Positions 9,744-17,995 of a stretch of 64,000 bases of DNA are shown piece by piece. The notes beneath the pieces are model-generated. The model was not told where the DNA came from. It did not search any database and saw nothing but the letters and a program-made list of their open reading frames with translations. Origin of the DNA: Massilia sp. Root351. GTDB taxonomy: Bacteria > Pseudomonadota > Gammaproteobacteria > Burkholderiales > Burkholderiaceae_D. The position numbers were made by a program, and so were the translations under genes. The stretch lies in assembly GCF_001425045.1 (NCBI RefSeq), contig NZ_LMDJ01000023.1, positions 261,420 to 325,419 of the forward strand. Direction: 5' to 3'. The first letter of the stretch is position 1, and each line of letters starts with the position of its first letter.

Positions 9744-9920
9744 CTATCCGGTGCGGCCCCGGCGCGGGTCTCTTACTGCTAGCGCCATACAGCGGCCAAA
9801 TTACTGCCGGTAGTATATTCCACTTACTTGGCTGTTTAGAAAGAAATTTAATTTCGACCGGAAACAATTAACAGATCGTTAAAACTCTGTGGCCGGCGCG
9901 GCCGGGTAGCCCAGCAGCCA

Positions 9921-10928
9921 TCAAGGTTCCGGGAAAATCGCGTCGTAAGTGCGCTGTTGTCCGAGGGCAACAGAGAGCCCGAAGTGACTGGCCGAGCGCC
10001 AGTTGAACGCGGTCCGCACCGCGCGCAGCGGCGTCAGGCCGGGGCGCGGATTGTCGCCGTTGAGCACGCCCAGCGCCAGGGTGGCCAGGTCGCGCCCCAG
10101 CGCGAAATTGTTGGGATAGAGCGCGAACAGCGCGCCTTTTTTCACGTGCAGGATGCTGCTGGAAAAGATTGGTACGCTGCGGTTCCAGGATTCCTTCAGC
10201 ACCAGCGGCACGATGGTTTGCTCGTCGACCGTGACCGGATCGGGCGGCAGCCACAGCGCATCCGAACGGCCGTCGGCGGACGCCAGCGCGCTTTCGTAGC
10301 GGCGCGCGGCGCCGGCCAGGTCGCCAGCCTCGTGCGCCACCAGTTCCAGCCCCTGGCCGCGCGCGGCCTCGCGCGCCAGTTTTATCATGGGGCCGCTGGC
10401 TTGCGGGTTGTACACGACGATCACGCGCCGCACGTGCGGCATCATGCTTTTCAGGTAGCTGAACAGCAGCGCCGGGTCGGGCAGCAGCGTGATGCCGCGC
10501 AGCCGCTCGCTATCCGGCGCCGAACTGACGCCGCCCACCACCACGCCGGTGGAGCCGTCGAAGGCACTGGCTGCTTGCAGTCCCTGGCGCCCGAGCGCGA
10601 TCACCACCTTGCCGCCGTTGCGCTTGAGCGTGGCCTGCAGGTCGGCAAAGTCGGCATTGGCGGCCACCGGGTAGCCGCGCACGCGCAGCTTGGCCTGTTC
10701 TTCGATGCCTTCGATAATTTCGGTGAAGATCTTGCGGTGGGGCTGGCCGATGTCGGGATAGATGACCGCAAGCGATTCGGGCGCAGGGGCGCCCAGCACG
10801 CGCTCGCAAAAGAGCGCGGTGCACAGCGCCGGCAGCACGGCAAGCAGCGAACGTCGGTGGCTAGAGTCCAGGTCAGGCAAGGGGTGGTCGTACCGGAGTG
10901 GTGGTTGTTCTGAACAAAAATGTACCAC
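9921..10928 (-). CDS. Periplasmic binding protein, ABC_sub_bind family (paralogue 2)
   Basis: A close paralogue of the next gene, shared throughout: LAVIYPDIG, VVIALGRQGLQA, VIVVYNPQASG, DALWLPPDPVTVDEQTI, SSILHVKKGALFALYPNN and a C-terminal DAIFPEP matching DYVFPQP. It lacks the 80-residue N-terminal extra region of paralogue 1. The signal peptide core (RRSLLAVLPALCTALF, cut near VLGA) begins about 25 residues into the longest frame, which starts at GTG 10928 without a ribosome site. A separate 26-codon frame with a good ribosome site (10953-10873) overlaps this 5' end, so the true start may be TTG 10880 or the N-terminus may be frameshifted. Probable ligand sensor for the hybrid kinase downstream. 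Confidence 0.75.
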   Translation of the reverse strand: MVHFCSEQPPLRYDHPLPDLDSSHRRSLLAVLPALCTALFCERVLGAPAPESLAVIYPDIGQPHRKIFTEIIEGIEEQAKLRVRGYPVAANADFADLQATLKRNGGKVVIALGRQGLQAASAFDGSTGVVVGGVSSAPDSERLRGITLLPDPALLFSYLKSMMPHVRRVIVVYNPQASGPMIKLAREAARGQGLELVAHEAGDLAGAARRYESALASADGRSDALWLPPDPVTVDEQTIVPLVLKESWNRSVPIFSSSILHVKKGALFALYPNNFALGRDLATLALGVLNGDNPRPGLTPLRAVRTAFNWRSASHFGLSVALGQQRTYDAIFPEP

Positions 10929-10953
10929 GCCTGCGGCTATTGCTCAAAAACAT
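10873..10953 (-). CDS. Short leader reading frame ahead of binding-protein paralogue 2
   Basis: ATG 10953 is preceded by GGAGT with 7-base spacing, a better initiation site than any for the main gene. It encodes 26 residues rich in Arg, Thr and Pro (begins MFLSNSRRRG) and stops at 10873-10875, a few bases past a possible TTG start (10880) of the binding-protein frame. It may be a coupling leader peptide, or the original start of the gene now out of frame. No function is known. Confidence 0.35.
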   Translation of the reverse strand: MFLSNSRRRGTFLFRTTTTPVRPPLA

Positions 10954-11024
10954 CTTGCTGACTCCGTTGTATAGACATCCGGCGGGGCTGCTGCTCAGGC
11001 GGTGACCATAGCGGCTGGCAGCGG

Positions 11025-11708
11025 CTACCATTTGCAGCCGGAGTCCTTTTTGTCGGTGAGTATCATCACCGGCACGATAATCAGGGCCAGGATGCCGGTG
11101 CCGGACGCCACGTCCTTGCAGTCGGCGCGGGCGGTGCGGCCCACCGCGCTGCCCAGCGGCGTATCGGACGGCGGGCCGTACAGGGGCTTGTCGTAGATCT
11201 GTGCGACGGGCGGATCATCCTTGGTGGACTTGGCGGTGGCCAGCTTGCGGGCCGATTTCATGGCGGCGCTCACGTCAAATTTGCCCTGGACAGGCGCTGC
11301 CGCTGGCGCGAAGGGATCGGCCGGCAGGCTGGGCCCCGCCTGCGCCGTGGCCGGCGGGGTGGCGCCGCTGTGCGCGACGGCGGACGGCTGTTCCACGGGC
11401 GCGGCCGATTGCGCGCGGACGGCGCTGCCTGGGCGTTGCGAGAGGCGAGGCGGCGGGAGCGGCGCGCGCCGGGTGGCCGTTTCCGGGGCAGCCGCAGGGA
11501 CGGGCGTGCCGACGGGCTGGGACGAGGGAAGGGCGGCGGGCGGCGTCAGCCACACCATCATGCGGCGCGGGTCGGGCGGTCGCTCGCGGTGCACGGGGGC
11601 GGCCATCATGGCGATCAGCCCGGCATGCAGCAGCAGTGAAACGGCGATGCCGGGCAGCAGGGTCCGATTTTTAGCCATGGTGAGAATGCGCCGGGTTGCG
11701 CGTGTCAT
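11025..11708 (-). CDS. Hypothetical TonB-like single-pass membrane protein
   Basis: A protein of about 228 residues not assigned to a function. The N-terminus (KNRTLLPGIAVSLLLHAGL) resembles the cytoplasmic-edge and membrane anchor of TonB/energy-transducer proteins. It is followed by a long Pro/Ala-rich stretch, a more ordered region containing YDKPLYGPP, and a hydrophobic C-terminal helix (ILALIIVPVMIL) ending in a short Cys-containing tail. The usual TonB C-terminal fold is not apparent. ATG 11708 was chosen; ATG 11678 just before the anchor and a GTG at 11732 overlapping the upstream stop codon are alternatives, none with a strong ribosome site. It follows the EamA exporter gene directly and may be co-transcribed. 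Confidence 0.6.
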   Translation of the reverse strand: MTRATRRILTMAKNRTLLPGIAVSLLLHAGLIAMMAAPVHRERPPDPRRMMVWLTPPAALPSSQPVGTPVPAAAPETATRRAPLPPPRLSQRPGSAVRAQSAAPVEQPSAVAHSGATPPATAQAGPSLPADPFAPAAAPVQGKFDVSAAMKSARKLATAKSTKDDPPVAQIYDKPLYGPPSDTPLGSAVGRTARADCKDVASGTGILALIIVPVMILTDKKDSGCKW

Positions 11709-11732
11709 ATTTAATAAACAATATTCTAGCAC

Positions 11733-12593
11733 TCAGGCCAGCTTTCTAGGCTGCAATGTCGAGAGCATTACCGCGCCGATGACGAGCGCTCCGCCCAGCA
11801 GGACGGACGCGCCCGGCGCGCTGCCGAACAGTAGCCAGGCCAGCGCGATGGCGTACACCGGTTCCATGCAGATCACGATGGCCACGGTCTGCGCCTTCAC
11901 CTGTTCCAGCGCCTGGATCAGCATGGTGTAGGCCAGCCCGGTGCATACCGCGCCCAGGCAGGCCAGCAGCAGCCATTCGCCGGCCTCGAGCGCGGCCGCT
12001 TCGCGCCAGCCGAACGGGGCCAGCACGCAGGCCGCCGCCAGGCACTGCCACCAGCACGACTGGGTGCCGCTGGCCGCGCTGGACAGGTAGCGGTTGAACA
12101 CGGCGATGCAGGCGTAGATGGCGCCGGACAGGATGCCCCACAGCAGGCCGGTGGTGGACGCGTTGCGCAAGTCGAAGGCGGGCGTGATGAGCACCAGGCC
12201 GGCCAGCACCAGCAGCAGCACGGCCGCGTCCCGGGCGCGCAGGCGCTCGCCGAGGATGGCCAGTTCCAGCAGCGCCACGAACACCGGGAAGGAGGCGAAG
12301 CCTAGCGTGGCCAGCGCCACGCCGCCGCTGCGCACGGCCATGAAGAAGGTGACCCAGTGCAGCGCCAGCACCACGCCAGCCCCCATCAGCTTGCCGATGT
12401 CGCGCGCTGCCAGGCCGTGCCAGGGCGCACGCCTGCCGCAGGCGGCAAACAGGCCAAGCGCCAGCACGGCGAAGGCGGTGCGTCCGAACACGATCATGAC
12501 CGGACTGGCGCTCATGGCATGGCCGAATAGCGCGGTGCTGCCGAACAGCAGGGCGGCGAAGTGCAGTTTGAGCAGGGCGCTGGAGCGGGACAT
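11733..12593 (-). CDS. EamA/DMT-superfamily permease
   Basis: A 286-residue inner-membrane protein of the drug/metabolite transporter superfamily with about ten hydrophobic helices arranged as two EamA repeats. The first includes FGSTALFGHA and FGRTAFAVLALGL; the second opens at GLLWGILSGAIYA and ends near QTVAIVICMEPVYAIALAW, a typical second-repeat signature with the Glu-Pro pair. The length matches the family. Such proteins export amino acids or other metabolites; the substrate cannot be read from sequence. ATG 12593 is the family-like start. Confidence 0.88.
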   Translation of the reverse strand: MSRSSALLKLHFAALLFGSTALFGHAMSASPVMIVFGRTAFAVLALGLFAACGRRAPWHGLAARDIGKLMGAGVVLALHWVTFFMAVRSGGVALATLGFASFPVFVALLELAILGERLRARDAAVLLLVLAGLVLITPAFDLRNASTTGLLWGILSGAIYACIAVFNRYLSSAASGTQSCWWQCLAAACVLAPFGWREAAALEAGEWLLLACLGAVCTGLAYTMLIQALEQVKAQTVAIVICMEPVYAIALAWLLFGSAPGASVLLGGALVIGAVMLSTLQPRKLA

Positions 12594-12666
12594 GGCAGCC
12601 GGGCAATAAAACCCCCATTAGACCTGAACGCGCCCGGCTTGCAAACCGAATTCAGCTACGACGGCG

Positions 12667-14112
12667 CTACCAGCCGATGTCCTTCAGCAGCGGCAGGGTC
12701 AGGTCGCGCGGCGGCGCCACCTCGTGCGACAGGTCGCCGCTGATGGCTGGCTCCATCAGCTGGTTGGGCTTGGCGGCCGTGCTGTAGTGCGACACCGAGG
12801 ATCCCGGCTGCAGCGGATCGGGCGCGTACATCAGCATGCGCCGCTCGGGGTCCGCGCCCGCCAGTTTCAGCGGATTCACCCCCAGGCTGGCCGTTACGCC
12901 GGACTGGGTGCGGGAGCGGCGCTGCAACTGCGCGCGGATGGCGTTGCCATCCTCCTGCGTCAGGCGGACCGCCGGGATGGCGACGGCCGGATCGGCGCCG
13001 CCCAGGCCGGTGAGCGGCCCGGCCACGTTGTCCACCACAATCATGGCGATGGCGCCCGCGTTCTGCACGTTGAGCGCCTTCACCACGAAGGCGCATGCGC
13101 CACGGTCCACCAGCGCCACGTTGCCGTTCACGGCCAGCCCGTTTTGCGGCGACAGCGGCTCGCACGCCAGACCACGGCCATCGGGCTGGTCCGCCACCGG
13201 CATCACCTGCCCGGTCAGCGGCGGATTGGCCAGCGGCGGACCGAAGGAGGCGTCGCCCACCTCGTAGTCGCGCGCGGCGGGACCGGCTGCCGGGCCGGCC
13301 ACCGTGAGGCGGGACACCGGGTCCAGCACGTCCGGTACCGCCGCCGTCACGAACGGGCCGTTCCACGCCAGGCCGTCGTTGCTGATGGCCGAGGCGGCGC
13401 GCTGGGCCGGGGTCAGCTCCACCCACTCGTGGCCGAGGCGGTTGTCGAGCAGGTAGTGGTCCCAGATCGACGGGACGCCGGCGTAGTACTGGCCATTGGC
13501 CTCGTCGGTGAAGGTCTGGAAACCCAGGCCGTGTGCGATTTCGTGCAGCAGCACGGTAACGAAGTCGGTGGCGCTGCCGAAGTTGCCGTCCAGGCCCAGG
13601 TAGAAGCCGCCGCCGGGCAGGCAGTCGGCCGCCAGGCCCAGGCGCGAATTGAAGGTGGCGCCGATGTGCGGGTCGCCGGGGGCGGACAGGTCGGCGCCGC
13701 GCAGCTTGTTGGCCAGTGCGGCCGGGTACCATGTGTTGGCCTTGGGCGCGCCGGGGAAGTCGGCGAAGATGTCCCACGCCCCGGCCGCGCCCAGCACGCC
13801 GCTGTTGGCGCTGCACGGCAAGGGATCGAAGGCGGCGCGGATGCGGATCGGCACGCTGCTGTTGAGCCGGCTGCCCCACAGCTTGGCGGCGTAGGTGAAG
13901 GCTATCAGGCGCTGTTCGCCCAGCGTCGTGCCGGTGTTGCCGCCCACCGGCGCGGCCGGCGTGGGGTCGTTGAAGCCCTCGCCGGGGCCGTCGGCGACGA
14001 CGATGACGATGGGCACGGCGGCAAAGGCTGCGCCCCAGCCTGCGGCCAGGCTTGCGCAGCAGAGCAGGGCGGCGGCCGCAGCGCGCGAGACGAGGCGGTT
14101 AGCGGTGTTCAT
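12667..14112 (-). CDS. Secreted PA-domain zinc metalloprotease-like protein
   Basis: A 481-residue exported protein. It begins MNTANRL with a signal peptide ending near AAFAAVP. The zinc-protease motif HEIAHGLGF (HExxHxxGF) is followed by a protease-associated (PA) domain (VNGNVALVDRGACAF, NAGAIAMIVVDN) inserted before the C-terminal region, which ends in LPLLKDIGW. Two zinc His and the Glu are present; the third ligand follows the extended pattern less clearly. ATG 14112 was chosen over the much longer open frame because it gives the signal peptide. It overlaps the end of the PEP-CTERM gene by 14 bases and is probably translated with it. Likely role: extracellular peptide breakdown (family inference). 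Confidence 0.82.
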   Translation of the reverse strand: MNTANRLVSRAAAAALLCCASLAAGWGAAFAAVPIVIVVADGPGEGFNDPTPAAPVGGNTGTTLGEQRLIAFTYAAKLWGSRLNSSVPIRIRAAFDPLPCSANSGVLGAAGAWDIFADFPGAPKANTWYPAALANKLRGADLSAPGDPHIGATFNSRLGLAADCLPGGGFYLGLDGNFGSATDFVTVLLHEIAHGLGFQTFTDEANGQYYAGVPSIWDHYLLDNRLGHEWVELTPAQRAASAISNDGLAWNGPFVTAAVPDVLDPVSRLTVAGPAAGPAARDYEVGDASFGPPLANPPLTGQVMPVADQPDGRGLACEPLSPQNGLAVNGNVALVDRGACAFVVKALNVQNAGAIAMIVVDNVAGPLTGLGGADPAVAIPAVRLTQEDGNAIRAQLQRRSRTQSGVTASLGVNPLKLAGADPERRMLMYAPDPLQPGSSVSHYSTAAKPNQLMEPAISGDLSHEVAPPRDLTLPLLKDIGW

Positions 14113-15127
14113 GGCTGTTTTCCTCGCTGGCGTTGGCGCCCCGCGGGCGGGAACCATCCTGGCGCAGGGCGGCCTCGGCCGCCTGCTCGCCATGCACGCA
14201 GCGGCTGGCCAGGACGCCGTCCGCGCCGCGCGTGGCCACCGAGTAGACCTGGCGCTGGGCGACGCGCGACTGGCGGGTGCCGTCCGGGTGCTGGAACACT
14301 TGCGGCGCCACCGTGGGAGGACGTCCCTGCTGCGCCCGCAGGGCCTCGAACTCGGCCGCCGTGGGCGCGCGCAGGGCGCCGGTTTCGGCGTCGCGCACCA
14401 GTACCATGCCGTCCTGCCCGGCCGCCGCCGCACCTTGCGCACCGGCCAGCAAGGACGCCATCGCCAGCAGGCGCGCCACGGAGGCACGGCGCCGCGCGCG
14501 CCACAGCACCAGCAGCAGGCCGCCGGCGAGCATCAGCCATACGGACGGCTCGGGCACGGCGTTCACCACCACCGTGTCCAGGCCGATATAGTCGGCGTTG
14601 GCCGCAGGCCCGGTATAGCGGAAGGCGAAACGGACGGTGGTACCGGGGTCCGTGGTCAGCGAGTACTGCTGCCAGAGGGCGGGATAGGGGCCGCCGCCGC
14701 CCAGGGTCAACAGCACGTTGCTGAAATCGCCGATGGCGGAACCGCCGCTGGAGTAGCGTACCTCAAGGTGGTCGCTGAAGCCGGGTGTGGCGGCGCTGCG
14801 GGTGTAGAAGCTGAGGGTGGCCGCGCCCGGCAGGCTCAGTTCCGGAGTGATGAGCCAGTTGTCGATGGTGCCGCTGCCCTGGCCCGCGCTGAGGAAATTG
14901 GCGGCGATATAGGCGTTGCCGGCGCCAGCCTGCGCCGGGAAGATGCCGCTGTTGCCCTGGAACCAGAGCGAGCCGGACGGGTTGCTCTGGTTGACGAACA
15001 GCCAGCCGCCCAGCGCGCCGACATCGTCAAACCCGGTGCTGAGTACGGTTACCTCGGCTCGCGCCTGCGGGGCGGCGGCCAGCATCGCCGCCAAGACCGC
15101 ATGCAAAGATCTTGCTGGAGTTCTCAT
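14099..15127 (-). CDS. Choice-of-anchor-type PEP-CTERM protein fused to a post-PEP-CTERM domain
   Basis: A 342-residue exported protein. A signal peptide (ending AAPQARAE) leads into a beta-sandwich resembling choice-of-anchor J (TGFDDVGALGGW, WLITPELSLPG). Near residues 191-215 is a full PEP-CTERM sorting signal: VPEPSVW, a hydrophobic helix and an Arg cluster. Normally this ends the protein, but here about 130 further residues follow, starting with a signal-peptide-like stretch (LLAMASLLAGAQGAAAA) and then the conserved MVLVRDAETGALRAPTAAEF segment known as a post-PEP-CTERM domain. The start has a strong AAGGAGAG site. Exosortase cleavage at the internal signal would split the two parts. 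No exosortase gene is in the window. Confidence 0.85.
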   Translation of the reverse strand: MRTPARSLHAVLAAMLAAAPQARAEVTVLSTGFDDVGALGGWLFVNQSNPSGSLWFQGNSGIFPAQAGAGNAYIAANFLSAGQGSGTIDNWLITPELSLPGAATLSFYTRSAATPGFSDHLEVRYSSGGSAIGDFSNVLLTLGGGGPYPALWQQYSLTTDPGTTVRFAFRYTGPAANADYIGLDTVVVNAVPEPSVWLMLAGGLLLVLWRARRRASVARLLAMASLLAGAQGAAAAGQDGMVLVRDAETGALRAPTAAEFEALRAQQGRPPTVAPQVFQHPDGTRQSRVAQRQVYSVATRGADGVLASRCVHGEQAAEAALRQDGSRPRGANASEENSHEHR

Positions 15128-15250
15128 GGTGCACTCTCCTTTTCGCTGAGAAATTAAACGAAGCGCAAGATGCGCCGCGCCGTTTCAGTGTATGAAAAGG
15201 CAACATTAAGATATTGATATTTGTTCTATATCAAGCGATTAATGGCTGAA

Positions 15251-16063
15251 CTAGTCGTCGAACGTGGGAATTTGCTTGCTCATATTGGCCATCATGGCTG
15301 CCTGGAGGTCGTTCGACATCAGCATCGCGGCGTTCCAGGTAGCAATGTAGTTCAAGCCGTCGGCCACGCTGTGGTCGCGCGCGTAGCTGATCATTTCCTT
15401 GGTGCCGCGCATGGCCAGCGGCGACTTGGCGGCGATGCCGGCGGCGATCTCGCGCACGCCTGCCGCCAGCGCCTCGGGCGATTCGAACACGCGGTTCACC
15501 AGGCGGATCTCGCGCGCTTCCGCCGCGTCCACCGTGCGGGCGGTGTAGGCCAGCTCGCGCGCCATGCCTTCGCCGATCAGGCGGGGCAGGCGCTGCAAGG
15601 TGCCGACGTCGGCCGTCATGCCGATGTCGATTTCCTTCACGCTGAACCAGGCGTCGGCCGAGCAGTAGCGCATGTCGGCGCAGGTGACCAGGTCGATGCC
15701 GCCGCCGATGCAGGCGCCGTGGATGGCGGCCAGCACCGGCTTGCGGCAGCGCTCCAGGCTGCTCAGGCAATCCTGCAGGTCGAGGATGGTGCGGCGCAGG
15801 TTTTCGCGGGTGCGGCCGTCGCAGTCGTTGCGGATCGAGGCAGCCAGGCCCATCATCATCTGCAGGTCGATGCCGGACGTGAACAGTTTGCCTTCGCCCT
15901 CCAGCACCACGGCACGCACTTCCGGCGTGCTGTCGGCCCACTCGAAGGCGGTGCGGATTTCGTGCCACATGGCCAGGTTCATGGCGTTGGCCTTGTCCGG
16001 ACGGTTCAGCCGTATCACGGCCACATGCGCTTCCAGGCTCACTTGCAAGGTTTCGTAACTCAT
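15251..16063 (-). CDS. Enoyl-CoA hydratase/isomerase (crotonase) family protein
   Basis: A 270-residue crotonase-fold acyl-CoA enzyme. It shows the N-terminal VIRLNRPDKANAM strand, an oxyanion-hole segment FTSGIDL, a second oxyanion segment HGACIGGGIDLVTCADMRY, and the region FSVKEIDIGMTADVGTLQRLPRL, where Glu and Asp fit the delta3,5-delta2,4-dienoyl-CoA isomerase subgroup as well as hydratases. Start ATG 16063 follows an AAAGAGA ribosome site. It stands alone beside the divergent msbA. Exact substrate is unknown; a role in fatty-acid beta-oxidation is inferred from the family. Confidence 0.87.
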   Translation of the reverse strand: MSYETLQVSLEAHVAVIRLNRPDKANAMNLAMWHEIRTAFEWADSTPEVRAVVLEGEGKLFTSGIDLQMMMGLAASIRNDCDGRTRENLRRTILDLQDCLSSLERCRKPVLAAIHGACIGGGIDLVTCADMRYCSADAWFSVKEIDIGMTADVGTLQRLPRLIGEGMARELAYTARTVDAAEAREIRLVNRVFESPEALAAGVREIAAGIAAKSPLAMRGTKEMISYARDHSVADGLNYIATWNAAMLMSNDLQAAMMANMSKQIPTFDD

Positions 16064-16117
16064 GGTGGTCTCTTTTATTAGGATGATGGGGTGCCGTGGG
16101 CATTTTATGCGATTACA

Positions 16118-17995
16118 ATGCATGCTTCCGTAATTAGAAACAGTGTTCTAGTGCAAAGCCGCCAACTCTACTTCCGCCTGCTTGGACAGTTCCGTCCCTA
16201 TCTTGGCGCCATGTTCGCCACGCTGCTCGCAGTGGGCATAGCGGCGGCCACCGACGTTATGCTGATTCGCCAGTTGCAAAACGTGGTGGATGCCTTGCAG
16301 CCCGCCGGCTCGGCCGCCGGTCCGCTGGGCGCGATCCAGGGCGCCACCGGCGGCATGATGGTGACGGTGCAGAGCTGGCTGGATTCGCTCTTGCCCGGCA
16401 ATCCTGCCGAGGCAGCGCTGTGGAGCATCCCGCTGGTCATCACCAGCCTGGCGCTGCTGCGCATGGTGAGCAGCTTTTCCGCCGATTACGGCTCGGCCTG
16501 GCTCACCAGCCGCGTCCAGGCCAATATGCGCGAAGCCATGTTCGCGCGCCTGCTGCGCTTGCCGAACAAGTATTACGACCAGACTTCCACCGGCGCCACC
16601 CTGTCGCGTGTGGCGTACGACGCTGCCCAGGTGGCCCAGGCCGGCCTGAACGTGCTGAACGTCTTTGTGCGCGACTCTGTTGCGACGGTCGGCTACTTGA
16701 TCCTGCTGATCACCATCGACTGGCAACTGGCATGCTTCTGCTTCGGCCTGTTGCCACTGGTGGCGGTGGTGGTGACCGTGGCGGGGCGCCGCATGCGCCG
16801 CCTGGCCGAGGATGCGCAGGCCGCCATGGGAGAATTGAGCAGCGTGCTCGATGAAAGCATCGGCGGCCAGCGCGTGGTGAAGATATTCGGCGGCGAGGCG
16901 TACGAGCAGCGCCGCTTCCACGACGTGGTCAAGCATAACCGCCATCTGGCGGTGAAGCACGCCGCCACGGCGGCGATGAATTCGGGCCTGATCATGATGC
17001 TGGTGGGGATCACGCTGTCGGCCGTAATCTACTTTGCGCTGCTGCGTGCCCGCGCCGGCCACTTGTCGCCAGGTGCGTTCGTCGCTTTCATGGTGTCGCT
17101 GATGGCCATGCAGTCGCCGATCAAGAATCTGACCAAGATTAACGAGCCGCTGCAGCGCGGCCTGGCTGCCGCCAAGTCGGTGTTCGGGCTGATCGACGCG
17201 CCGGCCGAGGTGGACCAGGGCACGCGCGAGCTGAAACGCGCCACCGGCAGTATTTCGCTGCAAAACGTGGGTTTCCAGTACAACGTAGGCGACCCGGACG
17301 CGGCGCCGGCCCTGCGCGACGTGTCGCTTGACATCGCCGCCGGCGAAACGGTGGCGCTGGTGGGCGGCTCCGGCAGCGGCAAGACCACGCTGGCCGGCCT
17401 GCTGCCGCGCTTCTACGACGTGGGCCAGGGCCGCATCCTGCTCGACGGCCACGACCTGCGCGACTACCGCCTGGCCGAACTGCGCTCGCAAATCGCCTTG
17501 GTGAGCCAGGACGTGGTGCTGTTCAACGACACGCTGGCTTCCAACATCGCCTACGGCGACCCGGCCCCGGACCAGGCCCGCATCGAGTCGGCGGCGCGCG
17601 CGGCCTATGCGCACGACTTCATCATGAAGCAGCCGCAGGGCTACCAGACGCAGGTGGGCGAGAACGGCTCGCGCCTGTCCGGCGGCCAGCGCCAGCGCCT
17701 GGCGATCGCGCGCGCGCTGTACAAGAACGCGCCCATCCTGATCCTGGACGAAGCCACCAGCGCGCTGGACACCGAGTCCGAACGCCAGGTGCAGGCCGCG
17801 CTGGAAGTGCTGATGCAGGGTCGCACCACGGTGGTCATCGCGCACCGCCTGTCCACTATCGAGAAGGCGGACCGCATCGTGGTGATGGAGTCCGGCCGCA
17901 TCGCCGAATCGGGCAGCCACGACGCGCTGCTGGAGCGCGGCGGCCATTACGCGCGCCTGTACCAGACCCAGAAGCAGGCGCCGGTGCCGGGCTAA
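16118..17995 (+). CDS. msbA: Lipid A export ATP-binding/permease protein MsbA
   Basis: An ABC half-transporter that flips lipid A-core across the inner membrane. The N-terminal half carries about six membrane helices (LLAVGIAAATDVMLIRQL through FALLRARAGHLSPGAF); the C-terminal ATPase has Walker A GGSGSGKTT (about 414-422), signature LSGGQRQRLAIARAL, Walker B ILILDEATSALD and the H-loop IAHRLSTI. At about 625 residues it is slightly longer than E. coli MsbA (582). The start is uncertain: ATG 16118, GTG 16091 and GTG 16151 (just before the conserved QSRQLYFRLL) are possible and none has a clear ribosome site. It converges with the AI-2E permease gene, their stop codons overlapping by four bases. 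Confidence 0.9.
   Translation: MHASVIRNSVLVQSRQLYFRLLGQFRPYLGAMFATLLAVGIAAATDVMLIRQLQNVVDALQPAGSAAGPLGAIQGATGGMMVTVQSWLDSLLPGNPAEAALWSIPLVITSLALLRMVSSFSADYGSAWLTSRVQANMREAMFARLLRLPNKYYDQTSTGATLSRVAYDAAQVAQAGLNVLNVFVRDSVATVGYLILLITIDWQLACFCFGLLPLVAVVVTVAGRRMRRLAEDAQAAMGELSSVLDESIGGQRVVKIFGGEAYEQRRFHDVVKHNRHLAVKHAATAAMNSGLIMMLVGITLSAVIYFALLRARAGHLSPGAFVAFMVSLMAMQSPIKNLTKINEPLQRGLAAAKSVFGLIDAPAEVDQGTRELKRATGSISLQNVGFQYNVGDPDAAPALRDVSLDIAAGETVALVGGSGSGKTTLAGLLPRFYDVGQGRILLDGHDLRDYRLAELRSQIALVSQDVVLFNDTLASNIAYGDPAPDQARIESAARAAYAHDFIMKQPQGYQTQVGENGSRLSGGQRQRLAIARALYKNAPILILDEATSALDTESERQVQAALEVLMQGRTTVVIAHRLSTIEKADRIVVMESGRIAESGSHDALLERGGHYARLYQTQKQAPVPG

Noticed and set aside
3959..9871. A 1970-residue open frame on the plus strand opposite the hybrid kinase and binding protein
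   Set aside because: It mirrors well-supported genes on the minus strand, has no recognisable domain and a His/Gln/Arg/Val-rich composition typical of antisense frames in GC-rich DNA.
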